Shown: in pieces, positions 33,282-39,810 of the stretch
How positions within the stretch are numbered: the stretch's first letter is position 1
Layout: each line of letters begins with the position of its first letter
Assembly: GCA_015521205.1 (NCBI GenBank)
Contig: WAOQ01000017.1
Location: 1-39,810, forward strand
DNA: 39,810 bases
Direction of reading: 5' to 3'
Origin: Desulfurococcales archaeon
Lineage (GTDB): Archaea > Thermoproteota > Thermoprotei_A > Sulfolobales > Acidilobaceae
The notes under the pieces: generated by a model
Seen by the model: the letters and a program-made list of their open reading frames with translations, nothing else
Database searches by the model: none
Told to the model about the DNA's origin: nothing
Position numbers and translations under genes: made by a program

Positions 33282-34544
33282 TCACCCATACAATCTTGTG
33301 GATAATAGATTCACTATTTCGCCTTCGTTATACCCGGTGACATCTGGTGGCACTATTATCATTGAATCACCGTATAATAGCGTCGACAATATGCCACTAC
33401 CAGTTAATCGTAGTGGAGAAACAAGTATCTTACCGTCGACTATGCGTGTCCTGGCACGTACATAGTTTGTCATGCCGGGTCTCGAGACGAGCTTCCTCTC
33501 TAATACGCCTTGGAACTCCCTGAAAATTCTCCTATTTCTACCCAAAACTTTGGAGAGGGCTGGCTCCACGACGGCTATAATTTCAGTATACGCTGCGACC
33601 GGCATCCCGCTAAGAGAGAGAATTAACCTGTCTTTTCCATCATAACTCGTTATCCCTATACCCATGGGGCGGCCGGGGGTAAGCGCTATACCGTGTAGGA
33701 AACCTTTATCCGAAAATTTCTCTTTGACAACCCGTATGACTAGATCCTTCTTACCCACGCTCGTACCTCCAGTCGAAATAACAATGGGACATCTTGAAAG
33801 TAGGAACTCAAATTTCCTCATAACCTCTGTTCTAGAATCTCCGACTAACCCGTGGTATTCTACCTTGAATCCGAGTTTTTCAAGGAGAGCCTTTACAAGT
33901 CGTGCTGTAGAAGCATATAGCTTTCCCGGGTCTTTCTCCGAGCCTGGTTCTACTAATTCGTCTCCCGTCGAGAAAATACATGCTCTTGGTAGTTTCCAAA
34001 CCTTTATCTTTGAATATCCTAGTGTGGCTAGCAATCCTATGTGGAAATCGTCTATCCTATCGCCGATGGAAGCTATATTGGTGCCTTGCTTGAGATCCTC
34101 TCCACGGGTGGCAACACCGTACCCGCTACCGAACCCTTTCGTCACTATGACTTCGTTTCCTCTAACCGAAATATATTCTGCGGGTATAACGACATCAGCA
34201 TTAACCGGTAGTTTAGAGCCCGTAGCTACCTCAACACATTCTCCCGGTCGGAGAAGATACTCTATGTCTCTATCGACCGGGATCGCGCCCTTTTTAATCA
34301 AGAATGCGGGAGACTCTGGAGAAGCGCCTCCAACGTCTACTGAGCGTGCAGCACAGCCATCCAGAACACTCTTATTATAGGGTGGAATATCCTGTGAAGA
34401 ATAGATATCAGCTGCAATATACCGTCCTAATGACTCGTTTATACCGGACTCTTCTACTACGACTAGCCTCCTTAATACGCTGTATACGAGTGAAACTGCT
34501 TCATCGACCGGGTGGAGCCTTTCCATAAATCTATACACGTCCAT
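33282..34544 (-). CDS. moeA: Second MoeA paralogue
   Basis: A 420-residue MoeA. INESLGRYIAADIYSSQDIPPYNKSVLDGCA, VEVATGSKLPVNADVVIP, FSTGDELVEPGS and VISTGGTSVGKKDLVI are well kept. The active-site loop that reads GLPGNP in most MoeA is LSLSGMPVAA here, and PGKPT is PGRPMGIG. This suggests a different partner or substrate state from the neighbour, or subfunctionalisation. TAGGGG precedes ATG 34544. Two linked moeA genes are common in archaea. No moaA, moaE or mobA genes lie in the window. Confidence 0.92.
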   Translation of the reverse strand: MDVYRFMERLHPVDEAVSLVYSVLRRLVVVEESGINESLGRYIAADIYSSQDIPPYNKSVLDGCAARSVDVGGASPESPAFLIKKGAIPVDRDIEYLLRPGECVEVATGSKLPVNADVVIPAEYISVRGNEVIVTKGFGSGYGVATRGEDLKQGTNIASIGDRIDDFHIGLLATLGYSKIKVWKLPRACIFSTGDELVEPGSEKDPGKLYASTARLVKALLEKLGFKVEYHGLVGDSRTEVMRKFEFLLSRCPIVISTGGTSVGKKDLVIRVVKEKFSDKGFLHGIALTPGRPMGIGITSYDGKDRLILSLSGMPVAAYTEIIAVVEPALSKVLGRNRRIFREFQGVLERKLVSRPGMTNYVRARTRIVDGKILVSPLRLTGSGILSTLLYGDSMIIVPPDVTGYNEGEIVNLLSTRLYG

Positions 34545-34627
34545 CCCCTACGCATCCACTGTTGGTTAAAGAATACGGTTAAGGGTACATCTATTAACAA
34601 CATTACGGTATAAAACATGATATATCT

Positions 34628-34669
34628 AAAAAGAAAAGAGGTTTCGGGGAAGGTTTATCCGAGATAAAC
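34628..34669 (-). terminator. Hairpin and T-tract after SSB
   Basis: GTTTATC (34653-34659) and GATAAAC (34663-34669) form a perfect 7-bp stem with a 3-base loop, four bases beyond the SSB stop. Downstream on the minus strand is CTCTTTTCTTTTTAG (34626-34640). This probably ends or attenuates transcription between ssb and the moeA pair. Confidence 0.5.
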
Positions 34670-34672
34670 GTC

Positions 34673-35101
34673 CTAATACCTTCTACCACGATATCTATTG
34701 CTCCCAGAACGACGATAACCCGAGCTTCTACGATAACCATATCCTGAACCACTACTTTTCGGGATATCCTCCGGGATCTCCTCAGTAGACGGAACCTCCT
34801 CATCCGGGATACGCTCTATTTCTCCTCTTTGACCAACATTAAGCTGTACATCGCCCCTGTAACTTGTAGTCCAAGCACCCTTAACCTCTATGGCTTCTCC
34901 CTCCTTCAAAGTCCCGGCATGTCGACCCCAAAGGGTAAGCTTCACTCTTCCAGTTTCATCCCCGACCATGGCCTCACTTATCGTCCACTCGCCACGCCGG
35001 GTTTGAACAGTTCGCTCTTCCCGAGTCTCAATAACCCTAACCTTTACATTAACATTATCAAGATCCTCTCGAAGTTCACCAACCTTCTTGGTTTCTCCCA
35101 T
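34673..35101 (-). CDS. ssb: Crenarchaeal single-stranded DNA-binding protein (SSB)
   Basis: A single OB-fold SSB like that of Sulfolobus. From ATG 35101 it reads MGETKKVGELREDLDNVNV, then RGEWTISEAMVGDETGRVKLTLWGRHAG, EVKGAWTTSYRGDVQLNVG and an acidic linker. It ends in a flexible tail rich in Gly, Ser, Tyr and Arg (YRRSSGYRRSGSNRYRGRR). The open frame extends to 35209, but homologues begin at the MGETK position and a TATA box at 35193-35205 predicts a start inside that extension. ATG 35101 is therefore preferred (142 residues). It coats ssDNA in replication and repair. Confidence 0.93.
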   Translation of the reverse strand: MGETKKVGELREDLDNVNVKVRVIETREERTVQTRRGEWTISEAMVGDETGRVKLTLWGRHAGTLKEGEAIEVKGAWTTSYRGDVQLNVGQRGEIERIPDEEVPSTEEIPEDIPKSSGSGYGYRRSSGYRRSGSNRYRGRRY

Positions 35102-35192
35102 CTTATTCTCGTGGTAACTCAAATGAAGCACACCACCAGCCTCGCCGCACCTTTCTAGTACATAGAGACCAGAACCCTCCTTTAGAGCCGGG

Positions 35193-35250
35193 GGTATTAA
35201 ACCTTGCAATCATGATATAGAAACTATCAAAACGCCCTAGTAGTAAAAAC
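35193..35250. promoter_or_regulatory. Divergent promoters of ssb and the HypE-like gene
   Basis: Minus-strand AAGGTTTAATACC (35193-35205) predicts the ssb start near 35173-35178. Plus-strand TAGTAAAAAC (35239-35250) predicts the start for the gene at 35277 near 35268-35272, so its leader would be only a few bases. The two elements lie about 40 bases apart. Confidence 0.4.
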
Positions 35251-35276
35251 AAGATAATCCGTACAGGGGATAAGGC

Positions 35277-36284
35277 ATGGTTCAACTAAAGGTGGGTAAA
35301 CTTCCATTAAACCTTCTCAGCGAAATGCTAGAACTCATGAAAGGTGCAGATGATGAAGCAGTCATCGTCGGGCCCAGAATAGGGGAAGACGCTGCCATAA
35401 TACGGGTTGGACCCAGCATAATGGCGGTACACGTCGATCCTATAACTGAAGCTAGTGTTGGATCAGCTAGGCTATCAATGATAGTAGCCTCCAACGATAT
35501 AGCAGTTACAGGCGTAAAGCCTAGATGGGCATTGATAACTATGTTGCTTCCAGAAAACATCAACTGGAATGAAATCCGCTCGATTGCAGACAAGATAGGG
35601 GCTGAGGCAAAAAAACTTGGGATAAGTGTGGTAGGAGGGCATACCGAGGTATCACCCGGTATAAACAAACCAATAATAGTAACTACCGTGATAGGTGAAT
35701 CATCGGCAGGCAAATTTATCCCCACAAGTGGGGCGATGCCGGGAGACTACGTCATTCAGGTGAAACCCGCGGCATTAGAAGGAACCTATATACTGGCTAC
35801 CGATTTTAGGGAGAAACTTCTAGAACTTGGTGTCAAACGCGATATTATTGTACGTGCTTCACAATTCATCAACTATCTCTCAGTTATAGATCCGGCGTTA
35901 CGGTTAGCAGGTCTAGAGGGGATCCATTCAATGCATGACCCTACAGAAGGCGGTTTAATAGGCGGGCTACTCGAAATGGCCTTATCGTCAGACACCACCC
36001 TACGTGTAGAGATGAAACGTTTTATCATACGATCTGAAACTCTTGAAATATCACGTGCTCTAAACATAGATTGGGCGAGACTAATATCCAGTGGAACCGT
36101 GATAGCCACGATAGCTCCTGACTCGCTTAATATGCTTGACGAGATATTGGAAGACTATGATTATGCGGTCATCGGCAAGGTTGAAGCACAAGGAGAATGC
36201 CCCCTAATAATCGAAGATACTGGTGAATGCATCGCGAATGTCCCACAAGACGAGATTTCGAGATTTTGGAGTAGTACAAATTAA
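35277..36284 (+). CDS. HypE/PurM-like (AIR-synthase-related) protein
   Basis: A 335-residue protein of the PurM/HypE/ThiL ATP-binding fold. The N-terminal half has GPRIGEDAAIIRVGPSIMAVHVDPITEAS (the GxDAAV-like metal and ATP loop), MIVASNDIAVTGVKPRWALITMLLPE, and VVGGHTEVSPGINKPIIVTTVIGES. The C-terminal half has GIHSMHDPTEGGLIGGLLEMA. HypE ends with a PRIC-type cysteine that carries the cyanide group; this protein ends ISRFWSSTN and has no such Cys. It is therefore a HypE-like paralogue of unknown reaction. No hyp genes are nearby. A small unknown gene follows. Confidence 0.85.
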   Translation: MVQLKVGKLPLNLLSEMLELMKGADDEAVIVGPRIGEDAAIIRVGPSIMAVHVDPITEASVGSARLSMIVASNDIAVTGVKPRWALITMLLPENINWNEIRSIADKIGAEAKKLGISVVGGHTEVSPGINKPIIVTTVIGESSAGKFIPTSGAMPGDYVIQVKPAALEGTYILATDFREKLLELGVKRDIIVRASQFINYLSVIDPALRLAGLEGIHSMHDPTEGGLIGGLLEMALSSDTTLRVEMKRFIIRSETLEISRALNIDWARLISSGTVIATIAPDSLNMLDEILEDYDYAVIGKVEAQGECPLIIEDTGECIANVPQDEISRFWSSTN

Positions 36285-36322
36285 GAATACCTCATTGTCG
36301 ATCATGGGTAATGGTGAGAACG

Positions 36323-36583
36323 ATGCCTGGAAAATTCGATAAACAGTTTGAATGCGATGAACTTCCTTGTATACACGTAGTCAGCGATGTTAGACGCAAA
36401 CGCATAGCAGTGTTCGTAGAAACAAGTGATGGCGTTGTCTATATGCCACTGAAAAAAATTGAGGATGCCTGTTCAAGGATTGCAGAGCTCCGGAGAATAC
36501 ACTATAGAGAAGCAGATTACCATGAAATCGATGAACTTGCAAGGAAATATTTGGATCTAGAGCCTGTCGAAGATTACGACTAA
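36323..36583 (+). CDS. Conserved-looking small protein of unknown function
   Basis: About 86 residues from ATG 36323. That start is preferred over ATG 36311 because GGTGAG lies four bases before it. The protein has CDELPC near the N-terminus, a strand-like RRKRIAVFVETSDGVVYMPL, a helix KKIEDACSRIAELRRIHY, and an acidic tail ending LDLEPVEDYD. No family is recognised. It follows the HypE-like gene by about 40 bases on the same strand and may share its message. Coding potential is supported by length, a plausible RBS and a helical, charged composition. Confidence 0.65.
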   Translation: MPGKFDKQFECDELPCIHVVSDVRRKRIAVFVETSDGVVYMPLKKIEDACSRIAELRRIHYREADYHEIDELARKYLDLEPVEDYD

Positions 36584-36603
36584 AAAGAAAGGTAAAAGAA
36601 GGA

Positions 36604-37530
36604 TTACCCGAGGTATTCCTTGGGTATCTGAGCTATGTTAGCCCGTATAGCCTCAACACTCTCCAGGAATCCTGCCTTTTCCTCGTCGTTTAATGGTAAC
36701 TCGATTATCCTCTCAACGCCGTTTCTACCAAGTATAACTGGTACGCCTGCAAATACGTCTGAGATTCCATACTCGCCGTCTAAATATACGCTCGCTAGGA
36801 ACATCGATTTTTGATCCTTGAGTACGCTCTCGGCCATTACAGCCAACCCTGATCCTGGGCCGAAGTTGCTGCTGTATCCTCTTAGGTTGGTAATAGTTGC
36901 ACCTGCTTTAATAGTCTCCTCTACCACCTTGTCTATCTCCTCTTTGGAGAGCATCATTGTTAGGGGCGCGCCACCTACGGTTGATAGTCTCGGTACGGGG
37001 AACATCTGCTTTCCATGCATACCTAGCACTATAGGAACTATACTGGCGGGGCTTACACCAAGTTTCCTGCTGGCATAGTATGCTAGTCTACCTGAGTCGA
37101 GTACACCACTAAAACCTATCACCCTAGATCTATCCCAGCCGAGTCTCTTGTACATCAAGTAGGCCATGGCATCCAACGGGTTCGTCGTCAGCATTACTAT
37201 AGCATCAGGTGCATACTTCTTGATCTTCTCGGCAATGTCGACTATCACACCAGCGTTTTTCCCTACGAGTTCCTCTCTAGTCATACCAGGTTTTCGGGGG
37301 AACCCGGCAGTTACTACTACGAGATCGCTACCCTTCATGTCCTCAAAGTTCGTGCTCCCAGTTATGTTGACGTTAATGCCTAGTATAGACATCGCGTGAG
37401 AAAGATCTAATGCCTCACCCTGTGGTACTCCCTCCCTAATATCTAGTAGAAGGATATCGTCTAGCTTCTTGAGCGCCATGAAGAGCGCGGCTGATGTGCC
37501 GACCTTACCAGATCCAATTATGGTTATCAT
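36604..37530 (-). CDS. mdh: Malate dehydrogenase (LDH-like type)
   Basis: A 308-residue NAD(P)-dependent malate dehydrogenase. The Rossmann start is MITIIGSGKVGTSAA, DIREGVPQGEALDLSHAM holds the cofactor-selecting acidic residue, GFPRKPGMTREELVGKNAGV is the mobile loop with substrate arginines, TTNPLDAMAYLMYKR and GFSGVLDSGRLAYYASRKLGVS give the catalytic Asp region, and LGMHGKQMFPVPRLSTVGG the catalytic His. It interconverts malate and oxaloacetate. A TATA box (TAGTATATG) lies at 37569-37577 and GGAGGTG precedes ATG 37530. It converges with the small unknown gene. Confidence 0.96.
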   Translation of the reverse strand: MITIIGSGKVGTSAALFMALKKLDDILLLDIREGVPQGEALDLSHAMSILGINVNITGSTNFEDMKGSDLVVVTAGFPRKPGMTREELVGKNAGVIVDIAEKIKKYAPDAIVMLTTNPLDAMAYLMYKRLGWDRSRVIGFSGVLDSGRLAYYASRKLGVSPASIVPIVLGMHGKQMFPVPRLSTVGGAPLTMMLSKEEIDKVVEETIKAGATITNLRGYSSNFGPGSGLAVMAESVLKDQKSMFLASVYLDGEYGISDVFAGVPVILGRNGVERIIELPLNDEEKAGFLESVEAIRANIAQIPKEYLG

Positions 37531-37568
37531 TTTGCTTTACACCTCCATTCTTATGAAAACCGGAGAAC

Positions 37569-37577
37569 CATATACTA
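37569..37577 (-). promoter_or_regulatory. TATA box of mdh
   Basis: On the minus strand TAGTATATG predicts a start near 37546-37550, giving a short leader that includes GGAGGTG. Confidence 0.4.
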
Positions 37578-37634
37578 GTCTCCGACCATCATGTTTTTAC
37601 GATATTCTATTGTTTTTCATAGACAAATATATGC

Positions 37635-38189
37635 TTATTCAACCACTTTTCTACGAAGAAACATCATGGATGACTGTGAAGCAACCATATGGGCTACTCG
37701 AAGCGGCTCCGGAATTCTAGAAAAAAACTGATACCTTTCAATCCAGCTCCTAACTTCGAGGGGACCCCGGAAACTATCTACCGAATAAACTGTCCCACGC
37801 CCAGTTTCCACTTCACGAAACCATTCCAGCTGGCTTAGAAGCCTCAACCTTAACCTAGCATTTGAAAGATGCTTTCTTATCGGTTCTGCCAGCCTCTCAT
37901 ATGAAGGTTTGTACGGGTAAAACGCTATTACTTTGCTTCCAATCAGTTTCTTTAATCCTGGAATAGAGACTATGTTAAACCCTGCATAGATTAGTGTATC
38001 CAGAAAAACGACATCGACATCCAAACCTAACAGTGCAGCGAGAATCGAGGTTACATCGAGTCCGTCTATCCTTACTAGGCCCAATCTTACATACCGTGGT
38101 AAGCGCTCGTCATAAAAAACACAGGCTACTACAGTATATTGTCTGCTTTTATCAACGAAACCGTCATCGCACCCAGCTACAAGAGTCAC
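37635..38189 (-). CDS. UPF0215 (DUF99) protein, endonuclease V-like fold
   Basis: A 184-residue protein of the archaeal DUF99 family. AGCDDGFVDKSRQYTVVACVFY (residues ~5-26) is the conserved GxDDG start, followed by LGLVRIDGLDVTSILAALL, DVVFLDTLIYAGFNIVSIPGL and VIAFYPYKPSYERL. Members share the RNase H-like fold of endonuclease V, but a nuclease role is unproven here. It overlaps the stop of the Orc1 gene by four bases and is the second gene of that unit, hinting at a DNA-replication or repair link. Confidence 0.85.
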   Translation of the reverse strand: MTLVAGCDDGFVDKSRQYTVVACVFYDERLPRYVRLGLVRIDGLDVTSILAALLGLDVDVVFLDTLIYAGFNIVSIPGLKKLIGSKVIAFYPYKPSYERLAEPIRKHLSNARLRLRLLSQLEWFREVETGRGTVYSVDSFRGPLEVRSWIERYQFFSRIPEPLRVAHMVASQSSMMFLRRKVVE

Positions 38190-39433
38190 ATCGTTACACC
38201 CAACTCCCTAGCAAGAAGTTCAACTATCCCACTATCATCGATCATGGGATCCTCTCTAGATGCAGTTAACAGGGCCTTGACATCAGTCTCAAGAAGAACC
38301 ATTCGTGTTTTACCATATCTTCCACGACTTACTATCCTAGCTGTTATCAACCCGAGCATATCTAGTTCAGAAAGTATATCGCTCACCCTTCTCATAGTTA
38401 CTGGAGACAACCCTATCCTCCTAACCAGCCCTTTATAATGATCATAAACCTCGCCTGTAGTACTCATCCTCCTACCACCAACAGTGGATGCTGCAACAGC
38501 TAACAATACCAGCTTAGCATGTAAGGGAAGTCCACGAACAACCTCGGCAACACGGTTCCTTTCGATCTCCCTGACAGCCATGTCCACGTGAGATATTGTG
38601 ACGCGTGTATCACCATTTCTGTCAGCGATCTCGCCGGCAACCCTCAACAAATCCAAGGCCCTTCTAGCATCACCGTGATCTCTTGCAGCTAGAGCTGCAC
38701 AATATGGTATAACATCATCATCAAGAACACCTGGCTTAAACGCCAGTTTCGCCCGCTCGTTCAATATGTCTCGTAGTTGTCCCGCGGTATATGGTGGGAA
38801 TACCATTTCCTCTTCTCCTAGACTACTCCGTATTCTTGCGTCAAGGGCGTCTATGAAGTAAACACTGTTGGTAATCCCCACTATTGAAAGCTTTGATGAT
38901 TTTAATTCCTCGTTGATTCTCACTAATTTATAAAGGACGTCATCACCATGCCTCTTAACAAGAAAATCTATTTCGTCGAGAACAACGATGACAACCATGT
39001 CCCTCATCTGGTTTAAACGCTTCACGATCCTTGAGAAAACCTCGCCTGTAGAAAGACCAGTAAAAGGAACCTTCAATCCGATCCCTTCCCCTATATCAGC
39101 AAGAACCCTATATGGTGTATCTCGATGCCTCGTATTAACATAGATATACTTGAACGACGCGCCTATACGCTGACTATGCTGGAACACCCTATCCATAACA
39201 TACCTTGTAACAGCAGTCTTACCAGTACCAGTAAGCCCATAAATAAACACGTTACTAGGTCTCTCACCCCTCAAAGCGGGTGCAACTATCATCCCAAGCC
39301 TCTTGATCTGTTCATCCCTATGATGCAGTACCGGTGGCACATAATCAGGCAAGAGGACATTCCTATCCGTGAACACGCTAGACTTCAAGGCTCTCTCCAA
39401 AATACTATCTAGAATATCCAAGACTCCCGGCAC
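38186..39433 (-). CDS. cdc6: Orc1/Cdc6 replication initiator
   Basis: A 415-residue AAA+ initiator. Walker A is GLTGTGKT (residues 66-73) and Walker B is LDEID (152-156), with ISIVGITNS-like sensor 1 (LSIVGITNSVYF) and GDARRALDLLRVAGEIA as sensor 2. The C-terminal ~90 residues (ASTVGGRRMSTTGEVYDHYKGL, SDILSELDMLGLITARIVSRGRYGKTRMVLL) are the winged helix that binds origin repeats. The start is GTG 39433 behind CGGGGTG. A TATA box lies at about 39476-39486. Orc1 genes often lie beside origins, but no convincing origin-recognition boxes were found in the 125-base gap upstream. Confidence 0.95.
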   Translation of the reverse strand: MPGVLDILDSILERALKSSVFTDRNVLLPDYVPPVLHHRDEQIKRLGMIVAPALRGERPSNVFIYGLTGTGKTAVTRYVMDRVFQHSQRIGASFKYIYVNTRHRDTPYRVLADIGEGIGLKVPFTGLSTGEVFSRIVKRLNQMRDMVVIVVLDEIDFLVKRHGDDVLYKLVRINEELKSSKLSIVGITNSVYFIDALDARIRSSLGEEEMVFPPYTAGQLRDILNERAKLAFKPGVLDDDVIPYCAALAARDHGDARRALDLLRVAGEIADRNGDTRVTISHVDMAVREIERNRVAEVVRGLPLHAKLVLLAVAASTVGGRRMSTTGEVYDHYKGLVRRIGLSPVTMRRVSDILSELDMLGLITARIVSRGRYGKTRMVLLETDVKALLTASREDPMIDDSGIVELLARELGVTM

Positions 39434-39475
39434 ACCCCGTTCTCCATATGTTCCATAAGAAGTAATGGTTCAAAA

Positions 39476-39486
39476 CAGATATAAGG
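39476..39486 (-). promoter_or_regulatory. TATA box of Orc1/Cdc6
   Basis: On the minus strand CCCTTATATCT predicts a start near 39453-39458, leaving a leader of about 20-25 bases before the GTG. Confidence 0.4.
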
Positions 39487-39558
39487 GGTAGGATCAACGG
39501 GGATAAATCTAAATTACACTCAACCAACGGGTCACCATACAAATAGGATAAACGGTAT

Positions 39559-39635
39559 GGGCCGGTAGCTCAGCCTGGAAGAGCGCTCGGCTTGCACCCG
39601 AGAGGCCCCGGGTTCAAATCCCGGCCGGTCCACCA
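39559..39635 (+). tRNA. tRNA-Ala (anticodon UGC)
   Basis: The acceptor GGGCCGG (39559-39565) pairs with CCGGTCC (39625-39631, one G-U), followed by A and an encoded CCA. The anticodon stem CTCGG/CCGAG (39586-39590, 39598-39602) holds loop CTTGCAC with anticodon TGC at 39593-39595. The T arm is CCGGG-TTCAAAT-CCCGG. No intron is seen. Confidence 0.96.
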
Positions 39636-39753
39636 CTACATCCTTTCAAGCAATCTGGTTTATACCTCGCACATAGACAGTTAGATAGGAAACATAACTA
39701 GAAACATATTTAGCCCATTGTATACATTATATTATCATAGCTAGCGTAACTAT

Positions 39754-39810
39754 CCCGAGGAGTATCCTCGGGGAGTCCCCGCGTCTAAAGCCTATTCAGG
39801 AGGCTAAGGC
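39754..39810 (+). ncRNA. Candidate structured RNA or leader, cut by the right edge
   Basis: CCCGAGGA (39754-39761), loop GTA, TCCTCGGG (39765-39772) is a perfect 8-bp hairpin. CGGGG (39769-39773), AGT, CCCCG (39777-39781) is a second 5-bp hairpin that shares bases with the first, so only one can form at a time. AGCCT (39789-39793) and AGGCT (39801-39805) form a third. AT-rich TATA-like stretches lie at 39703-39712 and 39720-39735. I cannot name the RNA; no ORF is evident up to the edge. Confidence 0.35.

Noticed and set aside
33664-34380. 238-residue ORF opposite the second MoeA
   Set aside because: Shadow frame with low-complexity Ser/Pro/Thr content and no recognisable motif; the minus-strand MoeA is certain.
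39434-39558. Replication origin beside Orc1/Cdc6
   Set aside because: No repeated origin-recognition box of the TTCCAnnGGAAA type and no duplex-unwinding run were seen. TTCCATAAGAAG near 39452 is a single weak resemblance.

Overview
The window reads as a chromosomal, informational-gene region of a hyperthermophilic crenarchaeon, most likely Desulfurococcales or a close relative. The grounds are a crenarchaeal-type SSB with an Arg/Gly-rich tail, long forms of eS6 and L15e, genome-encoded CCA on all three tRNAs, a tRNA-Val with a canonical bulge-helix-bulge intron, a RecJ/Cdc45-like gene inside a ribosomal operon, Orc1/Cdc6, TATA boxes about 25 bases before transcript starts, and a giant STABLE-like surface subtilase. 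There is no prophage, IS element or CRISPR array. The genus is not assigned.

Layout. (a) 1-4453 holds pieces of the archaeal exosome/proteasome/RNase P superoperon: psmA (cut by the left edge, minus strand), Rnp2/Pop5 with an added N-terminal membrane helix, an OBG/YchF-type GTPase, L15e, a COG1325 RNA-binding protein and Rnp3/Rpp30. The 380-base gap between psmA and rnp2 contains two candidate kink-turn (box C/D-like) small RNAs. (b) 4426-8301, minus strand: radical-SAM enzyme, NDP-sugar pyrophosphorylase with a left-handed beta-helix, and a THUMP-SPOUT methyltransferase. (c) 8410-11298, minus strand: uS15, RecJ/Cdc45-like, Pcc1 (KEOPS), eS1. (d) 11369-18292, minus strand: eS6, aIF2-gamma, PIN protein, Rpo7, Spt4, GTP-dependent dephospho-CoA kinase, a tiny ORF, eS24, eS31/S27ae, Kae1, Bud32 and RdgB/HAM1-type NTPase, many of them overlapping. 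(e) 18473-21384: aIF5B, Ndk, L24e and S28e, a familiar archaeal set with its strands shuffled. (f) 21364-26156: a PTPS-III-like pterin enzyme, an acyl-CoA dehydrogenase and both halves of glycine decarboxylase. (g) 26230-26444: tRNA-Leu(UAG) and intron-containing tRNA-Val(UAC). (h) 26572-31563: a 1663-residue secreted subtilase. (i) 31560-35101: two MoeA paralogues and SSB. (j) 35277-39635: a HypE/PurM-like protein, a small unknown protein, malate dehydrogenase, UPF0215, Orc1/Cdc6 and tRNA-Ala(UGC). The last ~60 bases look like the start of a structured RNA.

Taken together the region is a core translation, transcription and tRNA-modification cluster (three KEOPS subunits, three initiation factors or RNA polymerase-associated factors, eight ribosomal proteins, two RNase P subunits) plus Moco/Wco-cofactor, pterin and central-metabolism genes. 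The observations most worth following are the paired variant C/D-like RNAs (one guide nearly matches 23S rRNA at the peptidyl-transferase region), the membrane-anchored RNase P subunit, the 11-residue-periodic stalk and amidotransferase-like inserts of the giant protease, and the structured right edge.
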